Position numbers and translations under genes: made by a program | Shown: positions 60,222 to 64,000 of the stretch, piece by piece | Numbering within the stretch: position 1 is the first letter of the stretch | How the letters are laid out: the number at the start of each line of letters is the position of its first letter | Assembly (NCBI RefSeq): GCF_902833645.1 | Contig: NZ_CADFGE010000016.1 | Location: forward strand, 178,161-242,160 | Direction of reading: 5' to 3' | Length of the DNA stretch: 64,000 nt | DNA from: Paraburkholderia fungorum | GTDB lineage: Bacteria > Pseudomonadota > Gammaproteobacteria > Burkholderiales > Burkholderiaceae | Notes under the pieces: generated by a model | The model's input: the letters and a program-made list of their open reading frames with translations, nothing else | The model's database searches: none | Told to the model about the DNA's origin: nothing

Positions 60222-61490
60222 ATGATGGAAAACGCAAGCGAACGTACGATTGAAGTCAATGGCCGCGGCTACCGGCTGCCCGAGCAACCGACCGTCGTGG
60301 TGTGCGTCGACGGCTGCGAATACGATTACCTCGAAGCAGCGGTCGCGGCAGGCGTCGCGCCTTTCATCGGCAAGATGCTCAAAGGCGGCGCGGCCTTCAA
60401 GGCCGATTGCGTGATTCCGTCGTTCACGAACCCGAATAACCTGTCGATCGTGTGCGGCGTGCCGCCCTCGGTGCACGGTATTTGCGGCAACTACTTCTGG
60501 GATCCGGACGCAAACGGCGGCGAAGGCGCGGAAGTGATGATGAACGACCCGGCTTATCTGCGCGCGGGGACCTTGCTGGCCGCTGCTGCTGACGCCGGCG
60601 CGGCGGTTGCCGTGGTCACTGCGAAAGACAAGCTGCGCCGTTTGCTCGGCTGGCAATTGAAGGGCATCTGTTTCTCAGCGGAAAAAGCCGACAAGGTGAC
60701 GCGCGAAGAAAACGGCATCGACGAAGTGCTCGATCTGGTCGGCTTGCCGGTGCCTGATGTCTATAGCGCGGGTCTGTCCGAATTTGTGTTCGCTGCCGGC
60801 GTGCGGCTGGCTGAGACCCGCAAGCTCGACCTGATGTATCTGTCGACCACCGATTACATCCAGCACAAATGGGCACCGGGCACCGAAGGCGCGAACGCGT
60901 TCTACGCAATGATGGATGGCTACCTCGCGAGGCTCGATGCGCTCGGCTGGGTGATCGGCCTGACCGCCGACCATGGCATGAACGCCAAGCACGACCCAAA
61001 GACCGGCGATCCGAATGTGATCTATCTGCAGGACGTGCTGGACGATTGGCTTGGGCACGGCAAAGCGCGCGTGATCTTGCCGATTACCGATCCGTATGTC
61101 GTGCATCACGGCGCGCTCGGTTCATTTGCGACGATTTACCTGCCGCACGACGTGAGCGTCGCGCAGGTGATCGAACGGATCGGCGGTTTGCCGGGTATCG
61201 AAGTCGTGCTCGACAATCGCGCGGCGTGCGAGCGCTTCGAACTGCCGAACGACCGCGTGGGCGATATCGTCGTGGTCAGCACCCGGCATGTGGTGCTCGG
61301 CACGCGTCGCGACGAGCACGATCTGTCCGGACTGACCGTGCCGTTGCGCTCGCACGGCGGGATCTCCGAGCAGGAAGTGCCGCTGCTGTTCAATCGCCGC
61401 GTCGAGGAACTGGCCGCCGTCAAAGCAGGCAAGCGTCTGCGCAACTTCGATATCTTCGACGTTGCCCTGAATCACGTGGAGGCATCATGA
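60222..61490 (+). CDS. phnA: Phosphonoacetate hydrolase
   Basis: 422 residues of the alkaline-phosphatase superfamily, the length of PhnA. The metal-site Asp is in 'VVVCVDGCEYDYLEAA', the Thr nucleophile in 'CVIPSFTNPNNLSIVCGVPPSVHG', later metal ligands in 'LMYLSTTDYIQHKW' and 'GLTADHGMNAK', and a final His in 'LRSHGGISEQ'. It splits phosphonoacetate to acetate and phosphate with two zinc ions. The stop overlaps phnY by four bases. Together with PhnW and PhnY it completes the aminoethylphosphonate pathway. Confidence 0.95.
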   Translation: MMENASERTIEVNGRGYRLPEQPTVVVCVDGCEYDYLEAAVAAGVAPFIGKMLKGGAAFKADCVIPSFTNPNNLSIVCGVPPSVHGICGNYFWDPDANGGEGAEVMMNDPAYLRAGTLLAAAADAGAAVAVVTAKDKLRRLLGWQLKGICFSAEKADKVTREENGIDEVLDLVGLPVPDVYSAGLSEFVFAAGVRLAETRKLDLMYLSTTDYIQHKWAPGTEGANAFYAMMDGYLARLDALGWVIGLTADHGMNAKHDPKTGDPNVIYLQDVLDDWLGHGKARVILPITDPYVVHHGALGSFATIYLPHDVSVAQVIERIGGLPGIEVVLDNRAACERFELPNDRVGDIVVVSTRHVVLGTRRDEHDLSGLTVPLRSHGGISEQEVPLLFNRRVEELAAVKAGKRLRNFDIFDVALNHVEAS

Positions 61491-62938
61491 ACGCCGTGCT
61501 GCGGGACCATCCAGCATTCCGGGCCGAAGCGCTGCGGCTCAAGGGCGAGCGCGCCACGCGCTCGCGCACGCTCGACGTGTTCGATCCTTTTAGCGGGACG
61601 CGGGTAGGTACAGTCCCTTTGGCGAGCATCGACGACGTGCGCGCGGCGTTCGAATACGCCGCCGCATACCAGGCGAAGCTCACCCGCTACGAGCGCTCGC
61701 AGATTCTCGAACGCGCCGCGGTGTTGCTGCGGGAGCGCACCGAGGAAGCCTCGGATCTGATTTCGCTCGAGTCGGGGTTGTCGAAGCAGGATTCGCGCTA
61801 CGAGATCGGCCGCGTCGCCGACGTGCTGAAGTTCGCCTCAATCGAGGCCTTGCGCGACGATGGGCAGAGTTTTTCCTGCGATCTCACACCGCATGGCAAG
61901 CAGCGCCGGGTGTTTTCGCAGCGTGAGCCGCTGGCGGGCGTGATCGTGGCGATCACGCCGTTCAACCATCCGATGAACCAGGTCGCGCACAAGATTGCGC
62001 CAGCGATCGCGACGAATAATCGGGTGCTGCTCAAGCCGTCGGAGAAGGTGCCTTTGTCGGCGTTCTATCTGGCGGACATTCTTTATGAAGCGGGTTTGCC
62101 GGCGCCCATGCTGCAGGTGCTGACCGGCGATCCGCGCGAAATCGCCGACGAACTGATTACGCATCCTTTGGCCGAACTCGTGACGTTCACGGGCGGCGTG
62201 GCGATCGGCAAATATATCGCCGCGAAGGCGGCCTACCGGCGCGTCGTACTGGAGCTGGGCGGCAACGATCCGCTGATCGTGCTCGAAGACGCCGATCTCG
62301 AGCGTGCGGCGACGCTCGCTGTGCAGGGCTCGTATAAGAACTCCGGGCAACGATGTACCGCGGTCAAGCGGATGCTGGTGCAAAAGAGCATCGCGGCGGA
62401 CTTCACCGATCTGGTCGTAGAGAAGACGCGCGCATGGACCTATGGCGACCCGTTCGACGCAGGCAATCAGATGGGCACCGTGATCGACGTCGCCGCCGCG
62501 CAGCTGTTCGAAGCGCGTGTGAACGAAGCGGTGGCGGCCGGTGCGCGCTTGCGGATCGGCAACCAGCGCGACGGCGCGCTTTATTCGCCGACCGTGCTGG
62601 ACGGCGTCGATCCGTCGATGGCACTGGTGCGCGAGGAAACATTCGGGCCGGTGTCGCCGATCATCACGTTCGATACGCTCGACGACGCTATTCGTATCAG
62701 TAACGGCACGCCGTTCGGCTTGTCGTCCGGGGTGTGCACGAACCGGCAGGACGCGATCACGCGCTTCATCAATGAATTGCGCGTGGGAACGGTCAACGTG
62801 TGGGAAGTGCCGGGTTATCGGATCGAGTTGACTCCGTTCGGTGGCATCAAGGATTCCGGGCTCGGCTATAAGGAAGGCGTTCAGGAAGCGATGAAGAGCT
62901 TCACCAACCTGAAGACCTTTTCATTACCGTGGGAGTAA
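61487..62938 (+). CDS. phnY: Phosphonoacetaldehyde dehydrogenase
   Basis: 483 residues of the NAD-dependent aldehyde dehydrogenase family. The cofactor region is 'GVIVAITPFNHPMNQVAHKIAPAI' and 'LKPSEKVPLSAF', the general base Glu is in 'VVLELGGNDPLIV', and the catalytic Cys in 'NSGQRCTAVKRM'. It oxidises phosphonoacetaldehyde to phosphonoacetate. The ATG at 61487 overlaps the phnA stop (ATGA) and has GGAGG six bases before it; the frame is open far upstream, but that part only shadows phnA. The gene between PhnW and PhnA in the pathway is thus encoded next to both. Confidence 0.94.
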   Translation: MNAVLRDHPAFRAEALRLKGERATRSRTLDVFDPFSGTRVGTVPLASIDDVRAAFEYAAAYQAKLTRYERSQILERAAVLLRERTEEASDLISLESGLSKQDSRYEIGRVADVLKFASIEALRDDGQSFSCDLTPHGKQRRVFSQREPLAGVIVAITPFNHPMNQVAHKIAPAIATNNRVLLKPSEKVPLSAFYLADILYEAGLPAPMLQVLTGDPREIADELITHPLAELVTFTGGVAIGKYIAAKAAYRRVVLELGGNDPLIVLEDADLERAATLAVQGSYKNSGQRCTAVKRMLVQKSIAADFTDLVVEKTRAWTYGDPFDAGNQMGTVIDVAAAQLFEARVNEAVAAGARLRIGNQRDGALYSPTVLDGVDPSMALVREETFGPVSPIITFDTLDDAIRISNGTPFGLSSGVCTNRQDAITRFINELRVGTVNVWEVPGYRIELTPFGGIKDSGLGYKEGVQEAMKSFTNLKTFSLPWE

Positions 62939-62942
62939 GACC

Positions 62943-63503
62943 GTGGCATTGAGTCTGAACGACATCCGCTCGTTATTCGAGCAATACGGCAAGCTCGCCT
63001 ATAGCGGCGAGCCGGTGACGCAGCTTGAACATGCGCTGCAAAGCGGCGCGTTGGCGGAAGAGGCGGGCGCTGACGATGAACTCGTTGCCGCGGCGTTTTT
63101 GCACGACCTCGGTCATCTGCTGAATTTACAAGGCGAAACGCCGACGCAGCGGGGCATCGACGATCTGCATCAGTATTTCGCGCTGCCGTTCTTACGGCCG
63201 GTGTTGTCGGATGCGGTGTTGGAACCGATCCGTCTGCACGTCGACGCCAAGCGCTGCCTCTGCGCAATCGACGACGCTTACTTCGGCCAGCTTTCCGCCG
63301 ATTCGGTGCGCAGTCTGGAACTGCAAGGCGGAATCTTCAGTAAAGAAGAGGCCGAGGCGTTCCTGCAGAAGCCCTATGCGCAAGATGCCTTGCGTTTGCG
63401 CAAATGGGACGATCGCGCCAAGGAAGAGAACCGCGCGACGCCGGACCTGGATCATTATCTGGGCGTTGTCGAACGTGCGATGCAGAAGCGCGCGACCGCC
63501 TGA
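62943..63503 (+). CDS. HD-domain protein of phosphonate degradation operons (PhnZ-like family)
   Basis: 186 residues with GTG start, four bases after the phnY stop. HD ligands are visible in 'VTQLEHALQSGALAEEAG' and 'AAFLHDLGHLLN', and a second His in 'IRLHVDAKRCL'. The layout matches the small HD proteins found in phosphonate operons and the fold of the PhnZ di-iron oxygenase, which cleaves 2-amino-1-hydroxyethylphosphonate. A PhnY* dioxygenase partner is absent, so its substrate here is unknown. It is the last gene of the phn operon. Confidence 0.85.
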   Translation: MALSLNDIRSLFEQYGKLAYSGEPVTQLEHALQSGALAEEAGADDELVAAAFLHDLGHLLNLQGETPTQRGIDDLHQYFALPFLRPVLSDAVLEPIRLHVDAKRCLCAIDDAYFGQLSADSVRSLELQGGIFSKEEAEAFLQKPYAQDALRLRKWDDRAKEENRATPDLDHYLGVVERAMQKRATA

Positions 63504-63572
63504 ACGAGGTGATTTTCGGCTGATCCTGAGGTGGGCTTGGCAGGCCACTTGTTGTGCCGATCATTCTTCTTT

Positions 63573-63594
63573 ATTGCGCCAGTTCCGGCGCAAT
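63573..63594. terminator. Hairpin after the phn operon
   Basis: ATTGCGCC and GGCGCAAT form an 8-bp stem with a six-base loop, 69 bases after the last phn gene. There is no T-run on the plus strand, so it would be a weak terminator at best. It lies just upstream of the rRNA promoters. Confidence 0.45.
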
Positions 63595-63615
63595 TCATGC
63601 GTATCAAAATAACGC

Positions 63616-63644
63616 TTGCAAGGCGGTGCCCGGCTCGCTAGAAT
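63616..63644 (+). promoter_or_regulatory. rRNA operon promoter (P1 candidate)
   Basis: TTGCAA at 63616 and TAGAAT at 63639 are separated by exactly 17 bases. The sequence just upstream (TATCAAAATAA) is A+T-rich like an UP element. It is the outer of two promoters ahead of the rRNA leader. Confidence 0.7.
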
Positions 63645-63748
63645 CTCGCTCTTTCGTGCTCCGGACGCCGGGGCACGGGGAAGCGGGAGAGCCAGTCGTG
63701 GCAAGGGTTTGAGCGACGTGAGCGGGTTGAGAAAGTGATAAAAACCTG

Positions 63749-63777
63749 TTGACGATGTAGCGAAAGTTCTTCATAAT
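63749..63777 (+). promoter_or_regulatory. rRNA operon promoter (P2 candidate)
   Basis: TTGACG at 63749 and CATAAT at 63772 are separated by 17 bases, a near-consensus sigma-70 promoter. An A-run (AAAAACC) lies just upstream. Transcription from here would begin about 100 bases before boxA. Confidence 0.85.
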
Positions 63778-63784
63778 CTCGTTT

Positions 63785-64000
63785 CTCTGCTGCTGATGCA
63801 GCGACGCAGAACGAAGCGGTGCCGATGGTTGCGCGGGTGGGCGACACGGTGCGGGTTCGGTAGTGAATGCGGACTCGATCTTTAAAAATTAACAGCCGAT
63901 AAGTGTGGGCGCTTGATGCGCGACGCGCGGTGGACTCCCCGGAGTCTGCCGGAAGCGAAAGTATCAAGTCTCACACGAGTATTAAAGGAAGGTTTTCCTG
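63785..64000 (+). ncRNA. Leader of a 16S rRNA operon (partial)
   Basis: GATCTTTAAAAATT (about 63877-63890) matches the boxA antitermination element. The segments that follow ('ACAGCCGATAAGTGTGGGCG', and 'AAAGTATCAAGTCTCACACG' near the end) are the known Burkholderia-type 16S leader. The window closes at 'AAGGAAGGTTTTCCTG', so the 16S gene itself should begin within a few bases of the right edge. This is recognition from memory of such leaders; the rRNA gene is not in view. Confidence 0.85.

Noticed and set aside
58455..60656. A ~730-codon open frame antisense to phnV, phnR and phnA
   Set aside because: It covers three well-supported genes and its translation has the composition of a codon-bias shadow.
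1..64000. Insertion sequences, prophage, CRISPR arrays or tRNA genes
   Set aside because: I looked for transposase or integrase products, regularly spaced repeats and tRNA-like cloverleaf segments and found none.

Overview
The window is GC-rich, densely coded DNA typical of the Burkholderiaceae. Gene content and style suggest a Paraburkholderia or close relative chromosome, seen in the sulfoacetate cluster of Cupriavidus/Burkholderia type, the phnRSTUV-phnAY order and the rRNA leader at the right end. The organism is inferred from gene content only. I see no insertion sequence, prophage, CRISPR array or tRNA gene.

Layout. 1-2032: end of a CobS-type AAA+ ATPase gene and a CobT-type VWA gene. 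2064-17370: a C2-sulfonate block. It holds pta and xsc, a taurine-type ABC transporter (tauABC) with a divergent MocR regulator (tauR), two IclR regulators, and a sulfoacetate operon (sauS, sauT, sauU). Sulfoacetate would enter by SauU, be activated by SauT and reduced by SauS to sulfoacetaldehyde. Xsc then cleaves this to sulfite and acetyl phosphate, and Pta gives acetyl-CoA. A beta-hydroxyacid dehydrogenase gene flanks the block. 17611-22578: small accessory genes (VOC/ArsR/SRPBCC operon, LysE exporter, DedA protein, acetyltransferase, old yellow enzyme with an ArsR regulator).

23134-30176 is the most unusual section. A membrane histidine kinase and a sigma-54 response regulator are followed by a 16-bp perfect inverted repeat, a well-formed sigma-54 promoter, and a four-gene operon. 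The operon encodes two proteins built from the same duplicated module, an MFS transporter and an ArsB-like transporter, and it ends in a strong intrinsic terminator. Its substrate is unknown.

30321-41870: a diguanylate cyclase, a second phosphotransacetylase next to a remnant of acetate kinase, a DedA/PAP2/LssY fusion with a degenerate PAP2 site, a glycine-zipper protein, HD hydrolase, GntR/OsmC pair, Lrp/LysE pair, YnfA and a DUF1993 protein. 42175-53705: two proteases of usually extracellular families (S53 and S10), small secreted proteins, a tiny membrane protein plus an RRM-like protein, NadE, an L,D-transpeptidase, an EamA transporter, a UbiB-family protein that has lost its kinase motifs, and a DeoR regulator.

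53815-63503: a complete 2-aminoethylphosphonate pathway. It comprises the transaminase PhnW, the transporter PhnSTUV, the regulator PhnR, phosphonoacetaldehyde dehydrogenase PhnY, phosphonoacetate hydrolase PhnA and an HD-domain protein. 63616-64000: two tandem promoters, boxA and leader of an rRNA operon; the 16S gene should begin just past the right edge. The window therefore carries two parallel routes that strip sulfite or phosphate from C2 compounds and deliver acetyl phosphate or acetate.
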